Both the position numbers and the translations under genes were made by a program. From Alphaproteobacteria bacterium (GTDB taxonomy: Bacteria > Pseudomonadota > Alphaproteobacteria > Caulobacterales > Maricaulaceae), in assembly GCA_018222865.1 (NCBI GenBank), contig JAAEZM010000003.1:200199-264198 (forward strand): a stretch of 64,000 bases of DNA. Direction: 5' to 3'. How positions within the stretch are numbered: the stretch's first letter is position 1; every line of letters starts with the position of its first letter. This document shows, in pieces, positions 8,560-18,038 of this stretch. The notes under the pieces were generated by a model. It did not search any database, had not been told where the DNA came from, and worked only from the letters and a program-made list of their open reading frames with translations.

Positions 8560-8635
8560 CGGCCCGTTTCGCCAGAGTTTGACGAAGCTCGGCCAAGCGA
8601 GTAAGGATTTTCCCGGTGACGCTTGGGGGGATTTC

Positions 8636-9307
8636 GTGCGTTTTCTTGTTGTTTTTATAATGTTTTTTCTGGCGGCCTGCGCCACTAGCATCCCGGCGGG
8701 GACGACCTTCGATCCGACGTCCGGCGACGCGCTCGTCATCGTGGATGAAACCCTGGCCGGGCGCGGCAATTCACTGATCCTGGAAGGTGTCGACCTGGAG
8801 GGCCGGACCTTTAACGGGCCGCGACGTCTTATCTCGATGGCAAACCGTAATCGCATAGAGGGCGGCGCCGCCGGGATGGACCTTTACCTCGGCACTGTGC
8901 CTCCCGGTGTTTATGCTGTAGCGGGGCATGAAACGGTCAGCCTGGCTGGCCGCGCCACGCGGTGTTACCGCTTGGGGGCGATCGTTGTCGATATGCGGGC
9001 CGGTCAGGGCAATCTGATATCGCGTAACCGACTCCGTTTCCGCGATGATGACGTGCCTGCGTCGGGTGCAGACGACGCGGCTGTCTTCGATATCGCACTG
9101 CAAAGTGCTCGCCAGGTACTGGCTGGCGTTCCTGCAATTGCCTCTGAGGTTCCCGTCGAGCGAGCAGAAATTGCGGCACAAATCCGCTGGTCGCAAGAAA
9201 CGACGATGGAAGGGGTATTGGTTGGTGAGACCTGCCCGGAGGCGCGCAATTTCGAGATTATGCCCGATCCTGCAGCCAGCCCTGGTGCGGTCAGCAAGCC
9301 GGAATAG
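8636..9307 (+). CDS. Lipoprotein, unknown
   Basis: 223 residues from GTG 8636, chosen because GGGGGGA lies 5-7 bases upstream and because the start then gives a textbook lipoprotein signal: MRFLVVFIMFFLAAC with the lipid-modified cysteine at residue 15. The mature part has two further cysteines (CYRLGA and ETCPEAR) and a beta-rich look, but no known domain. An upstream in-frame TTG (8579) is less likely. It ends 17 bp inside the convergent alkB-like gene. Confidence 0.75.
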   Translation: MRFLVVFIMFFLAACATSIPAGTTFDPTSGDALVIVDETLAGRGNSLILEGVDLEGRTFNGPRRLISMANRNRIEGGAAGMDLYLGTVPPGVYAVAGHETVSLAGRATRCYRLGAIVVDMRAGQGNLISRNRLRFRDDDVPASGADDAAVFDIALQSARQVLAGVPAIASEVPVERAEIAAQIRWSQETTMEGVLVGETCPEARNFEIMPDPAASPGAVSKPE

Positions 9308-9935
9308 TCACCCGGCGCATTGTCAGATTGATGCGCCCGCCGCCCGGGAAGTGTTCGTCAGGCAATAAGGTTGATGTGCCTGGATAGATCCGGTCGACGC
9401 CGTGATAGCAACGCCGGGACTGTCCGCCCAGCACCACAACATCCCCAGAGCTCAGCACCAGCGAATGCGTCTTGCCGCCGCGTTTTGGTCCGCCCAAGCG
9501 GAAACGCGCCTTGTCGCCGAGTGAAATCGAGACAACGGCGGCGTCGGTCGCTTCTTCGTCCCAGTCGATATGCATGCCCATTTTCGATGTCTCGGCATAC
9601 CAATTGACCAGACAGGCCTCCGGCGCTGCCGGATAGTCGGCGACGTCTGACCAAAGATCGCTGAGCCGCTGGGGCATCGAAGGCCAGGGAGATCCGGTTT
9701 CCGGATGCGCGGGTTCGTAGCGATAGCCTTTTTCCTTGTCCGTCACCCAGCCAAGCGGGCCGAAATTCGTCATCTGAACCGAAAGCGGCTGGCCAGTCCG
9801 CGGCATGCTGGGGCGCCAGAACGGGGCGGAGTGCGCCGCAGTGATGACGCTCTCGATCAGCGCCTCCTGGGCGCTGAGATCGAAATATCCAGGCAGAAAG
9901 CGAAAGCCAGAAGGCATGGCAGGTGCAGACGTCAT
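9291..9935 (-). CDS. alkB: AlkB-type 2-oxoglutarate/Fe(II) DNA dealkylase
   Basis: 214 residues from ATG 9935 (MTSAPAMPSGF); the longer open frame is not needed. It oxidatively demethylates 1-methyladenine and 3-methylcytosine. Iron ligands are visible: the HxD pair in MGMHIDWDE and the distal His in CYHGVDRIYPG. The 2-oxoglutarate-binding arginines follow in RINLTMRR. VNWYAETSKMGMH matches the family's substrate-lid/metal region. It overlaps the preceding lipoprotein gene tail to tail and diverges from the dnaK leader. Confidence 0.92.
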   Translation of the reverse strand: MTSAPAMPSGFRFLPGYFDLSAQEALIESVITAAHSAPFWRPSMPRTGQPLSVQMTNFGPLGWVTDKEKGYRYEPAHPETGSPWPSMPQRLSDLWSDVADYPAAPEACLVNWYAETSKMGMHIDWDEEATDAAVVSISLGDKARFRLGGPKRGGKTHSLVLSSGDVVVLGGQSRRCYHGVDRIYPGTSTLLPDEHFPGGGRINLTMRRVTIPAC

Positions 9936-10033
9936 CCAGGCGATATAGCGGCCCCCGGCGCTCCGGAACAGGTCCGGTCGCCCTGAATGCATGCAAGATG
10001 ACTGAATTGATTCAGGTCTTGCCGATATCTGCC

Positions 10034-10062
10034 CTTGCACTCCTCTTCCTCCCTACCTAAAT
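10034..10062 (+). promoter_or_regulatory. Sigma32-type heat-shock promoter for dnaK
   Basis: CTTG at 10034-10037 is separated by 18 bases from CCTAAAT at 10056-10062. This matches the alphaproteobacterial sigma32 consensus CTTG-N17/18-CYTATnT with one mismatch. It lies about 170 bp upstream of the dnaK ATG, so the transcript would carry a leader of about 165 nt. The role of dnaK as a classic sigma32 target supports it. The exact transcription start is inference. Confidence 0.5.
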
Positions 10063-10074
10063 CGCCTACCAAGC

Positions 10075-10206
10075 GCAGGGACATTCCCTGCACATGAACC
10101 ACATCCGGTGTCGGCATCACCGGTTCAACAATTGAAGACGATCCCGAAGGGGGCTGTCGCAAAGGCGTACGGGCGCTTCGCTCGGAGGCTTGTGCGTACG
10201 GGACAG
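10075..10206 (+). promoter_or_regulatory. Hairpin-rich 5' leader of dnaK
   Basis: Three stem-loops lie in the leader. The first pairs GCAGGGA at 10075-10081 with TCCCTGC at 10085-10091. The second pairs CCGGTG at 10105-10110 with CACCGG at 10118-10123. The third pairs CTGTC at 10154-10158 with GACAG at 10202-10206, and encloses CGTACG at 10066-plus-100 (10166-10171) paired with CGTACG at 10195-10200. The last structure ends about 15 nt before the GGAGAGAG ribosome site. A regulatory leader such as an RNA thermometer or stability element is possible but unproven. Confidence 0.4.
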
Positions 10207-10233
10207 TTCCGCTGAACAAACGGAGAGAGATGA

Positions 10234-12138
10234 ATGAGCAAGGTCATTGGTATCGACCTGGGTACGACCAATTCCTGTATCGCTGTGATGGAAGGCGGTC
10301 AGCCCAAAGTTATCGAAAATTCTGAAGGTGCGCGCACCACGCCATCTGTCGTCGCTTTTTCTGACGATAATGAGCGTCTGATCGGTCAGCCGGCCAAGCG
10401 CCAGGCTGTGACCAATCCGGACCACACCTTCTTCGCGATCAAGCGCCTGATCGGCCGCAATATGGACGACCCGACGGTCAAGAAGGACATCAATATGGTG
10501 CCCTACAAGATCGTTCCGTCGGAGAATAATGCCGCTTGGGTTCAGGGCCGCGACAAGAAATACGCCCCGTCCGAGATTTCCGCTTTCATCCTGCAGAAGA
10601 TGAAAGAAACCGCAGAAAGCTATCTCGGTTCTGAAGTGTCCCAGGCTGTTATCACGGTTCCGGCCTATTTCGATGACGCACAGCGTCAGGCTACGAAAGA
10701 TGCCGGCAAGATCGCCGGTCTCGACGTGCTCCGCATCATCAACGAGCCGACCGCAGCGGCTCTGGCTTACGGCCTCGACAAGAATGATGGCAAGACGATT
10801 GCCGTTTTCGACCTTGGCGGTGGTACGTTCGACGTCTCCGTTCTGGAGATCGGTGATGGCGTTTTCGAAGTGAAGGCCACGAATGGTGACACCTTCCTCG
10901 GTGGTGAAGATTTTGACCTGCGTATCGTGGATTACCTCGCGGACGAGTTCAAAAAAGAGAATGCGATCGATCTGCGTCAGGACAAGCTGGCTCTCCAGCG
11001 CCTGAAGGAAGAAGCGGAAAAGGCCAAGAAAGAGCTGTCCTCTGCCTCTTCATACGAGGTCAATCTGCCGTTTATCACCGCTGATGCGTCCGGTCCGAAA
11101 CACCTCAATATCAAGCTCTCTCGCGCCAAGCTGGAAGCGCTGGTCGATGATCTGATCAAGCGTACGCTGGAGCCGTGCAAGAAAGCGCTTCAGGATGCGG
11201 GTCTGTCCGCAGCGGATATTGATGATGTCGTCCTCGTCGGCGGTATGACGCGCATGCCCAAGGTCCAGGAAGCTGTGAAAGGCTTCTTCGGCAAGGAGCC
11301 GCACAAGGGTGTGAACCCGGATGAGGTTGTTGCCATGGGTGCCGCCATTCAGGCCGGTGTTCTGCAGGGCGATGTCAAAGACGTGCTTCTGCTCGACGTG
11401 ACCCCGCTTTCCCTGGGTATCGAGACCCTTGGCGGTGTCTTCACTCGCCTGATCGAGCGCAATACGACCATCCCGACCAAGAAGTCCCAGGTCTTCTCCA
11501 CCGCGGATGATAATCAGACGGCTGTGACCATTCGTGTCTCCCAGGGTGAACGCGAGATGGCGGCGGACAATAAGCTGCTTGGCCAGTTCGATCTGGTTGG
11601 CATCCCGCCGGCGCCACGTGGCTTGCCGCAGATCGAAGTGACCTTCGATATTGACGCCAACGGTATCGTCAATGTGTCTGCGAAGGATACGGCGACCGGC
11701 AAGGAGCAGGCGATCCGCATTCAGGCCTCTGGCGGTCTGTCCGATGAGGACATCGACAATATGGTCAAGGATGCCGAAGCGCATGCTGAGGACGATAAGA
11801 AGGCTCGTGAGCTGGCCGAAGCGCGCAATGGCGCTGAAGCCCTTGTCCACCAGACGGACAAGCAGCTCGAAGAGTTTGGCGATAAAGTCCCGGCGGCTGA
11901 CAAGGAAGCCATCGAGACGGCACTGGCCGAACTCAAGGAGGTCAAGGATGGCGAAGATCTCGAAGCCATCCAGCAAAAGACCCAGGCTCTTGTTCAGGCC
12001 ACGATGAAGCTCGGTGAAGCCATGTATGCGGCCCAGCAGGCTGAAGCGGGCGAAGCCGGCTCCGAGAATGCGGCGGACGATGATGTCGTTGACGCTGAAT
12101 TCTCCGAGGTCGACGACGAGAAGAAAAAAGACTCTTAA
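10234..12138 (+). CDS. dnaK: DnaK, Hsp70 chaperone
   Basis: 634 residues, normal for the family. The nucleotide-binding domain (1 to about 385) shows [11 protein letters not shown] at the N-terminus, [13 protein letters not shown], and [11 protein letters not shown]. The linker is [13 protein letters not shown]. The substrate-binding domain and helical lid follow, with a Glu/Asp-rich tail ending [16 protein letters not shown]. DnaK folds and refolds client proteins with DnaJ and GrpE. A strong GGAGAGAG ribosome site is present. A GC-rich hairpin follows the stop, then an FkbM-type gene and dnaJ. Confidence 0.99.
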   Translation: MSKVIGIDLGTTNSCIAVMEGGQPKVIENSEGARTTPSVVAFSDDNERLIGQPAKRQAVTNPDHTFFAIKRLIGRNMDDPTVKKDINMVPYKIVPSENNAAWVQGRDKKYAPSEISAFILQKMKETAESYLGSEVSQAVITVPAYFDDAQRQATKDAGKIAGLDVLRIINEPTAAALAYGLDKNDGKTIAVFDLGGGTFDVSVLEIGDGVFEVKATNGDTFLGGEDFDLRIVDYLADEFKKENAIDLRQDKLALQRLKEEAEKAKKELSSASSYEVNLPFITADASGPKHLNIKLSRAKLEALVDDLIKRTLEPCKKALQDAGLSAADIDDVVLVGGMTRMPKVQEAVKGFFGKEPHKGVNPDEVVAMGAAIQAGVLQGDVKDVLLLDVTPLSLGIETLGGVFTRLIERNTTIPTKKSQVFSTADDNQTAVTIRVSQGEREMAADNKLLGQFDLVGIPPAPRGLPQIEVTFDIDANGIVNVSAKDTATGKEQAIRIQASGGLSDEDIDNMVKDAEAHAEDDKKARELAEARNGAEALVHQTDKQLEEFGDKVPAADKEAIETALAELKEVKDGEDLEAIQQKTQALVQATMKLGEAMYAAQQAEAGEAGSENAADDDVVDAEFSEVDDEKKKDS

Positions 12139-12150
12139 AGTCTGAGCAAG

Positions 12151-12174
12151 CCGGCCGGGGGTAACCTCGGCCGG
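12151..12174 (+). terminator. Intra-operon hairpin after dnaK
   Basis: CCGGCCGGGG at 12151-12160 pairs with CCTCGGCCGG at 12165-12174 (one G-U pair), with a GTAA tetraloop. There is no long T tract (TCTGCCTTT follows). It is therefore more likely a partial terminator or an mRNA 3'-end stabiliser that keeps dnaK expressed above the downstream genes. Confidence 0.5.
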
Positions 12175-12194
12175 TCTGCCTTTGAGAGGACGAA

Positions 12195-13064
12195 ATGAGC
12201 GATCTCGATCCGGTAAAGGCGCCTTATGGCGCGTTTGCGCTTTCCCCCTTCCAGGAATGGCTGCGCCGTTCAGCCATGCAATTGCCGTCAGACCGTTTGC
12301 GGCGAGCGGCGGAGAGCGTGGTCCGCCGGGTTCTCATGTCTGATGGGCGTGAGATCGCGGATGTCGAGGTTTTTCCAGGTCAGCATGCCCGTGTGCATAT
12401 GCGGGATAATCGCTGTGAAAAGCGGGCCTTTGTCGGTTCAAGGACCTGGGATAGCGGTGAGCGCGAAGCGATCCGCGATGTGATCCGCAAAGCGCCGGCG
12501 GACCGGGAGATCGTCTTTGTCGATGCCGGCGCCAATGCTGGTCTTTACACCCTGTCGGTGCTCGCCGATGCGGAGCGTTTCGGCAAGCGCGTGCGCGTTG
12601 TGGCGGTGGAACCCGATGTAGAGAACCGCAGACGCCTTGAGTTCAATCTTGAAGCGTCCGGCGCTGATCAGGTCCATATCGCGCCGGTGGCGCTCGGGGC
12701 AGAAGAGAAATTCGTCAATCTCGTCCAGGACGACCGCAATCGCGGTGAGGTCCGGATTGGCGAGAATGATGCGGGCGGCGCCATTCCGATGAAGCCGCTT
12801 TCGCAAGTGCTCGACGAGGCTGGGATCCAGTCGGTCGATGTCATGAAGATGGATATTGAAGGTTTCGAAGAGCCCGTGCTTTCAGCCTTCTTCAAAATGT
12901 GGCCGCGATCACGGTGGCCCCGCACGGTTTTGCTTGAAACCCTGCATGCGGGTGCCCAGATCACGGACGGCGCGCCAGGCATTTGCCTGGAGCATGGATA
13001 TCAGGTTGCTCAGCTCATGCGTCAGAACGCTGTGCTGGTGCTTCCGGAAGGTGAAGTTGGATGA
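12195..13064 (+). CDS. FkbM-family SAM-dependent methyltransferase
   Basis: 289 residues. The FkbM/Rossmann methyltransferase core runs from about 100 to 260: [18 protein letters not shown] (SAM-binding glycine motif), [18 protein letters not shown] (acidic residue binding the SAM ribose), then [19 protein letters not shown], a signature of the family. FkbM-like enzymes methylate sugar, polyketide or other hydroxyl groups; the substrate here is unknown. It sits between dnaK and dnaJ. Its TGA overlaps the dnaJ ATG (ATGA), so dnaJ translation is probably coupled to it. This interruption of the dnaK-dnaJ pair is unusual. Confidence 0.85.
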   Translation: MSDLDPVKAPYGAFALSPFQEWLRRSAMQLPSDRLRRAAESVVRRVLMSDGREIADVEVFPGQHARVHMRDNRCEKRAFVGSRTWDSGEREAIRDVIRKAPADREIVFVDAGANAGLYTLSVLADAERFGKRVRVVAVEPDVENRRRLEFNLEASGADQVHIAPVALGAEEKFVNLVQDDRNRGEVRIGENDAGGAIPMKPLSQVLDEAGIQSVDVMKMDIEGFEEPVLSAFFKMWPRSRWPRTVLLETLHAGAQITDGAPGICLEHGYQVAQLMRQNAVLVLPEGEVG

Positions 13065-14245
13065 GCAAGCGCGATTTCTACGAAGTATTGGGTGTTGAGA
13101 AATCAGCTGATGAGAAACAGCTGAAGAGCGCCTATCGCAAGCTCGCTATGAAATATCACCCCGATCAAAATCCGGACAATCCGGAAGCCGAGGCCAAGTT
13201 CAAGGAGGTCGGAGAGGCCTATTCTGTCCTGTCTGACCCGGACAAGCGTGCAGCCTATGACCGTATGGGCCATGCCGCGTTTGAAAATGGCGGTATGGGA
13301 GGTGGCCAGGGTCCCTTCGGTGCCGGTGCCGGAGCGGCCGATTTCGCCGATATTTTCGAACAGGTCTTCGGCATGGGCGGAATGGGCGGTGGTATGGGCG
13401 GTGGCCGCCGCGGTGGCCGTTCCAATGGCCCAGCCCGCGGTGCTGATCTGCGCTTTGATCTGGAAATCAACCTTGAAGACGCCTTCCACGGCAAGGATAC
13501 CACCATCACCGTTCCCACCGCGATGGAGTGTGAGCGTTGCGATGGCCAGGGGAATGAACCGGGCACGCCGATCGAGACCTGCCCGACATGTAGCGGGACG
13601 GGGCGGATCCGCCGTTCGCAGGGTTTCTTCACCATGGAGCAGACCTGTCCGACCTGTGGTGGCGGCGGACGGTATGTAGAAACGCCCTGCCAGGCCTGTG
13701 ATGGTGTCGGCCGTGTGCGCAAGAACCGTACGCTGAATGTGACGGTTCCCGCGGGTGTTGAGGATGGCACGCGCATTCGTCTTGCCGGTGAGGGCGAGGC
13801 CGGTGGCCGCGGCGGTCCGCGTGGCGATCTTTATATTTTCATCTCTGTGCGTCCCCATGAACTCTTCGAGCGGGACGGACCGAACCTGTATTGTCGGGCG
13901 CCATCATCCATGGTGAAGGCGGCCCTGGGCTGTTCCATCGAAGTGCCGACGATTGAGGGCGGCAAGGCGGAAATGAAGATCCCGGAAGGGGCCCAGACCG
14001 GGCGTCGCATGCGTTTGCGGGGCAAGGGCATGCCACGTCTTCGAGGCGGTCCTCGCGGCGATATGATTGTCGAGCTCTTCGTGGAGACGCCGCGCAATCT
14101 GTCAGACCGCCAAAAGGAGCTCTTGCAGGAGTTCGGCGAGATCTCCGGTGAGAGCTGCAATCCCGATAGCGAAGGCTTCTTCAATAAGGTGAAGCAGTTC
14201 TGGGATGACGTCACAACAGATGATGGCCGCCCAAGCGCGAATTAG
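13061..14245 (+). CDS. dnaJ: DnaJ, Hsp40 co-chaperone
   Basis: 394 residues. The J domain at 1-70 has HPD at 33-35. A Gly/Phe-rich linker (about 75-130, with [15 protein letters not shown]) follows. The zinc domain carries four CxxCxGxG repeats ([32 protein letters not shown]), then the C-terminal substrate-binding domains. It stimulates DnaK ATPase and delivers clients. Its start overlaps the stop of the FkbM-type gene, so it is the last gene of the dnaK operon. Confidence 0.98.
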   Translation: MSKRDFYEVLGVEKSADEKQLKSAYRKLAMKYHPDQNPDNPEAEAKFKEVGEAYSVLSDPDKRAAYDRMGHAAFENGGMGGGQGPFGAGAGAADFADIFEQVFGMGGMGGGMGGGRRGGRSNGPARGADLRFDLEINLEDAFHGKDTTITVPTAMECERCDGQGNEPGTPIETCPTCSGTGRIRRSQGFFTMEQTCPTCGGGGRYVETPCQACDGVGRVRKNRTLNVTVPAGVEDGTRIRLAGEGEAGGRGGPRGDLYIFISVRPHELFERDGPNLYCRAPSSMVKAALGCSIEVPTIEGGKAEMKIPEGAQTGRRMRLRGKGMPRLRGGPRGDMIVELFVETPRNLSDRQKELLQEFGEISGESCNPDSEGFFNKVKQFWDDVTTDDGRPSAN

Positions 14246-14309
14246 GCTCTGATCATGCCTTAAACAGGCGGGTGACAATCCAGCCCGGAGCGGAATAAGG
14301 TCGCGTCGC

Positions 14310-15383
14310 ATGAGGACGCTAGAGACTTCCAGTCCTATCGAGGACCGCTACGAGCCTTTGGAGCTGGCGATTTATAGCCGCTCTCCCCTTGGCTTTATCG
14401 GCACGACCTTATCGCTCTTCTTGCTGGCTGCGGGCAGTTTCGCCTTGATCGCGACGATTACCCAGCGCCCGCCTTTGATTGAGCATGCAGCCGATGGAAG
14501 CTGGCAGGTCGATGGTCTTGTCTGGATCGCCTTTGTCCTGTCGATGATTTTCACAACGGCTCCGGCCTTGAACGAAAACGGCCGCCGTTACTGGCTGAAA
14601 TACTCGCCGCGGATTGCAGAAAACGTCCCTGAGAGCGTCAAGCCATACGCCCTCGCCTTCGGCGATGGACGCTTGCCGATATCCAAACGCCATATCTATC
14701 GTATCCTCTTGCTCGTCGGCCTGATTGGCTCGATCGTCCAGAACTTCATCGTGATGATCATGATGGAGGCGACGCCGCTCTTTTATCTCGGCACTGTGGG
14801 GCTGTGGTTCCTATTGATCTCGCCCTTGCTCTACGGGTTTGGTCTGCGCGCGGGCTATGATGTTGCGCGCGAGAGCAAAGAGCTCAAAGCGCTTATCCGC
14901 GACCATGTCGAGGTGGATCTCTTTCATCTCGACCGGCTGGAAGTCTTCGGCACGATCGGGCTTCGCGCAGCCTTGTCCTGGATGGTGATGGCCGCCGTGC
15001 TACTGCTTTTTGTCGTCGACCCCGAGCAAATCTGGGCGGGGCTGGTCGGTATGCCCTTGGCCGGTGCGGGCGCCTTTACCATCTTCACCAGTGCGGTGCG
15101 GCCCATTCATGACAAGATCCGAGCGGCGAAGGCTCAGGAGTTAACGCGCATCCATGAGGAAATGGCGAAGCAACGCGAAAAGGCGCTGTCCGGCGACAGC
15201 GAGGCTGCCGGGGCGCTTGCTGGATTGACGGATTACGAGTTGTGGATCCAGCAGCGGCCGGAATGGCCGATTTCACCGGGTGTCACCTTGCGCTTTACCT
15301 TATACATCCTCATCCCGGTTGTTCCGATTGTGGGCTCTTACGTGTTTGAAATAGCCGCAGATATTTTGATCTTGGGAAGCTAG
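14310..15383 (+). CDS. Polytopic membrane protein, unknown
   Basis: 357 residues with about seven hydrophobic segments, near 28-50, 70-88, 128-150, 155-175, 215-235, 240-260 and 328-352. A charged, probably cytosolic helix lies between the sixth and seventh (RAAKAQELTRIHEEMAKQRE). No recognised domain. It lies on the same strand between dnaJ and dapB; its stop is one base before the dapB ATG, which suggests co-transcription with dapB without implying related function. Confidence 0.75.
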   Translation: MRTLETSSPIEDRYEPLELAIYSRSPLGFIGTTLSLFLLAAGSFALIATITQRPPLIEHAADGSWQVDGLVWIAFVLSMIFTTAPALNENGRRYWLKYSPRIAENVPESVKPYALAFGDGRLPISKRHIYRILLLVGLIGSIVQNFIVMIMMEATPLFYLGTVGLWFLLISPLLYGFGLRAGYDVARESKELKALIRDHVEVDLFHLDRLEVFGTIGLRAALSWMVMAAVLLLFVVDPEQIWAGLVGMPLAGAGAFTIFTSAVRPIHDKIRAAKAQELTRIHEEMAKQREKALSGDSEAAGALAGLTDYELWIQQRPEWPISPGVTLRFTLYILIPVVPIVGSYVFEIAADILILGS

Positions 15384-15384
15384 A

Positions 15385-16206
15385 ATGACGCAGATTTCCA
15401 TCACAGTGCTTGGTCCGACAGGGCGGTTGGGCCGGGCGATATGTGAGGCTGTATTGGAGGCCCCGGATTGCCGCCTGGCAGGCGTTGTCGTCCGCGCAGA
15501 GTCGCGCTTTGCCGGTCATGATATCGGTGAAATCCTTGAGCGTGCTCCGCTCGACATGGCCGCCGAAACCAGTCTCGAACTGGCTGTTGAGGGGGCTGAT
15601 GCGGTCATCGATGCCAGCCTTCCCGGAATGACGATCGCCTCGGCCCAGCGTCTGGCAGCCCAGGGCGGGCCCAGCCTGATCACTGGTGTAACCGGCCTGA
15701 CCGAAAGCCAGGAGGAGATGCTCGGTGCCGCTGCCCTGCAGATCCCCGTGCTCAAAGCCTCCAACTTCTCCCTCGGTGTCGCCATTGCTGAAGCGCTTGT
15801 CGCTCAGGCAGCCGTGCTTCCGGCCCGCGATTGGGATATTGAGGTGGAAGAAACGCATCATCGGCGCAAGGCCGATGCACCATCGGGTACCGCATTAATG
15901 CTCGCCCGTGCCGCCGCGAAGAAGCGTGGCGTCACCTTGCAGGAGGCGGGTGTCTGGTCCCGGGAAGGCACGACGGGGCCGCGCGAGACCGGAACTATCG
16001 GCTTTGCCGTCACCCGTGGCGGATCGATCATCGGCGAGCATGCGGTGCGTTTCCTGTCAGAAATGGAAGAGCTGACCATTTCCCACCGCGCTTTCGACCG
16101 CCGTGTCTTCGCGCGTGGGGCGATAGAAGCCGCGCGCTGGATGTATAATGGCGGCAGCGGACGCCGGCCGGCGCTTTATTCCATGCAGAATGTGGTCTCC
16201 GCCTGA
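15385..16206 (+). CDS. dapB: DapB, 4-hydroxy-tetrahydrodipicolinate reductase
   Basis: 273 residues. Second committed step of the diaminopimelate/lysine pathway, supplying peptidoglycan and lysine. The NAD(P)-binding motif VLGPTGRLGRAI is at the N-terminus. The SNFSLGVAIAEAL stretch and the catalytic signature ETHHRRKADAPSGTALMLA lie in the centre. GEHAVRFLSEMEELTISHRAFDR, given as a region near residues 220-240, closes the fold. It is directly behind the membrane-protein gene with essentially no gap. Confidence 0.97.
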   Translation: MTQISITVLGPTGRLGRAICEAVLEAPDCRLAGVVVRAESRFAGHDIGEILERAPLDMAAETSLELAVEGADAVIDASLPGMTIASAQRLAAQGGPSLITGVTGLTESQEEMLGAAALQIPVLKASNFSLGVAIAEALVAQAAVLPARDWDIEVEETHHRRKADAPSGTALMLARAAAKKRGVTLQEAGVWSREGTTGPRETGTIGFAVTRGGSIIGEHAVRFLSEMEELTISHRAFDRRVFARGAIEAARWMYNGGSGRRPALYSMQNVVSA

Positions 16207-16290
16207 CACACTGACAGGCTGCGACCATAGGCTGACTTGAGAAATTGAGCGAAGCCTGACAGTTTGCTTGAAATCACGTCAGGAGGTGTC

Positions 16291-16980
16291 ATGAGGCGCG
16301 CAGAACGTTTGATCCGCATCGTCCAGGCGCTTCGCGAGGCCGCACCCGGTGCTGTTACGGCTCAGGATATGGGCCGGAAGTTCGAGGTCTCCGAGCGCAC
16401 GATCTACCGCGATATCGCGCATCTTGTGGCCTCCGGCGCTCCGATTGATGGTGAGGCGGGTGTCGGTTATGTCCTGCGGCCGGGCTTTGATCTGCCGCCC
16501 TTGAACTTTTCTTTCGAACAGCTCGACGCCCTGGCTCTGGGCGCCCGTTTTGTGCGGGCCACAGGGGATAGGGATTTGGCAATGGCGGCGGCGGAAGCCC
16601 TCGCCAAGATCGAGCACGCCATGCCCGATACCCATAAAGAGCGATTACGCTCGGCGCCGCTGTTCGCGGCGATGATGGACGAGACGGTGCGGCCTGAAGC
16701 CTTTGCTCCGGTGCGCAATGCCATTTCAGGCAAGCGCAAGCTCCGCATTCGCTACACCTCGCTGAAAGGTGAGGATACGACGCGGATCGTTCGCCCGCTC
16801 GCGCTTACCTGTTTTGGCCATGTCTGGCTTTTGACGGCCTGGTGCGAAATGCGTCAGGACTTCCGGCAATTCCGCGCAGATTTGATCAAGCGCCTCACCG
16901 TTCTGGCTGAGACGTTCGAGGACGAGCCCGGCAAGACGTTTGAGGATTATCAGCGCGGCGATATCGAGGGCAGCAACTAG
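16291..16980 (+). CDS. YafY-type transcriptional regulator (HTH_11 + WYL)
   Basis: 229 residues from ATG 16291, fixed by a perfect AGGAGG 5 bases upstream. The N-terminal HTH_11 domain shows AQDMGRKFEVSERTIYRDI. The C-terminal WYL domain begins around residue 140 (KRKLRIRYTSLKGEDTTRIV, PLALTCFGHVWLLTAWCE, DFRQFRADLIKRL). WYL regulators usually respond to a small ligand or nucleic acid. No target operon is obvious: the downstream neighbour is on the opposite strand and ends 4 bp away. Confidence 0.88.
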   Translation: MRRAERLIRIVQALREAAPGAVTAQDMGRKFEVSERTIYRDIAHLVASGAPIDGEAGVGYVLRPGFDLPPLNFSFEQLDALALGARFVRATGDRDLAMAAAEALAKIEHAMPDTHKERLRSAPLFAAMMDETVRPEAFAPVRNAISGKRKLRIRYTSLKGEDTTRIVRPLALTCFGHVWLLTAWCEMRQDFRQFRADLIKRLTVLAETFEDEPGKTFEDYQRGDIEGSN

Positions 16981-16983
16981 CCG

Positions 16984-17448
16984 CTACCAGCTGCCGGTGT
17001 TTTCCATCGAAGCCCAGGGCTCTTCCGCTGGCAGGCTGTCACCGCGCTGGAGCAGCTCTACCGAGATCCCGTCCGGAGATTTCACAAAGGCCATGCGGCC
17101 ATCGCGCGGTGGGCGGTTGATGATATAGCCCATGCCGTCGAGATGCGCACAAAGCTCGTAAATATTCTCAACCCGATAGGCGAGATGGCCGAAATTCCGG
17201 CCGCCTGAATAGTCTTCCGGATCCCAGTTATGCGTCAGCTCCACGGCCGGCATGCCGTCGGGTACTTTGCCGGATCCCGGCACAAAGCCGGCACGCGCAA
17301 TGTCTTCATCCGTGGCCAGAAAAATCAGGGTGAAACGTCCCGGTTCGCTGTCAAAACGCGAACACTCTTTCAGGCCCAGCCCATCGCAGAAAAAGCGGAG
17401 GCTCGCCTCAACATCACTGACGCGGATCATGGTGTGAAGGTATTGCAT
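16984..17448 (-). CDS. gloA: VOC-superfamily protein, glyoxalase I-like
   Basis: 154 residues from ATG 17448. Paired beta-alpha-beta modules have the metal-binding pattern of lactoylglutathione lyase: LHTMIRVSDVEASLRFF at the N-terminus, VELTHNWDP and NFGHLAYRVENIYELC in the middle, and MAFVKSPDGISVELLQRG at the end. The family product isomerises the methylglyoxal-glutathione hemithioacetal. Its ATG overlaps by one base the stop of the upstream membrane-protein gene. The gene symbol is tentative, because other VOC dioxygenase-like roles are possible. Confidence 0.8.
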   Translation of the reverse strand: MQYLHTMIRVSDVEASLRFFCDGLGLKECSRFDSEPGRFTLIFLATDEDIARAGFVPGSGKVPDGMPAVELTHNWDPEDYSGGRNFGHLAYRVENIYELCAHLDGMGYIINRPPRDGRMAFVKSPDGISVELLQRGDSLPAEEPWASMENTGSW

Positions 17449-18029
17449 CACTCAGTCTCGTTCTCGGCTGGAAGGTTGGGTTTCGCGACTGTGCTGCTCA
17501 CAGGACGGGCTTTCTTGGCCCAGGCGGGACGTTTGCGCGGAATGACCACATCATCGAGCGGCTCCCCGCGGGCGCGGGCCAGGGCGGCATTATAGCTCTC
17601 CGGACGGCGCTGATGGTGCAGGCGGGCGGCAACATAGCCCACGAAGGCCCAGGAGCCACACATGCCGAAGAACATGTAGAACATCCACGGATAATAGCCG
17701 ACATCATACCAGGGGCCGCCATCCAGCCCGAGGACGATGACCGGCCAGAGCAGCATCAGCCCGACAGAGGCGGGAACCGAGATCAGCACCGCGCCGATAA
17801 GCGTGGCGGCCGCATAAAGCGCCCAGCGCGGTTCATGGGCGGAGATGTAAATCCGCTCGAAAGTGGCTTTTTCGACGCCCTTAATCGTCTTCGGCTTGAC
17901 CTCGCAGCGATCTTGCCATTCCTCACGCGCTTCCTCGGTCAGGGCATTGCGCGCCGCCATCCAGCGAACGAAGAGCGCGGCGGCGACGGTCAATGCGGTC
18001 AGGGCGGCATAGAGATAGGGTCCGTACAT
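17448..18029 (-). CDS. Membrane protein, unknown
   Basis: 193 residues with an N-terminal helix (about 5-25) and two or three further helices between 75 and 140. Aromatic loops (GGPWYDVGYYPWMFYMFFGM) separate them. The C-terminal tail of about 50 residues is basic and proline-rich (VIPRKRPAWAKKARP). No family recognised. It lies in a tight minus-strand cluster between the Ada-like gene and the glyoxalase-like gene. Confidence 0.7.
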   Translation of the reverse strand: MYGPYLYAALTALTVAAALFVRWMAARNALTEEAREEWQDRCEVKPKTIKGVEKATFERIYISAHEPRWALYAAATLIGAVLISVPASVGLMLLWPVIVLGLDGGPWYDVGYYPWMFYMFFGMCGSWAFVGYVAARLHHQRRPESYNAALARARGEPLDDVVIPRKRPAWAKKARPVSSTVAKPNLPAENETE

Positions 18030-18038
18030 TCCCTCTAT

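Noticed and set aside
11050..11976. 308-residue frame antisense to dnaK
   Set aside because: It mirrors the codons of a certain gene (dnaK) and has no start signal.
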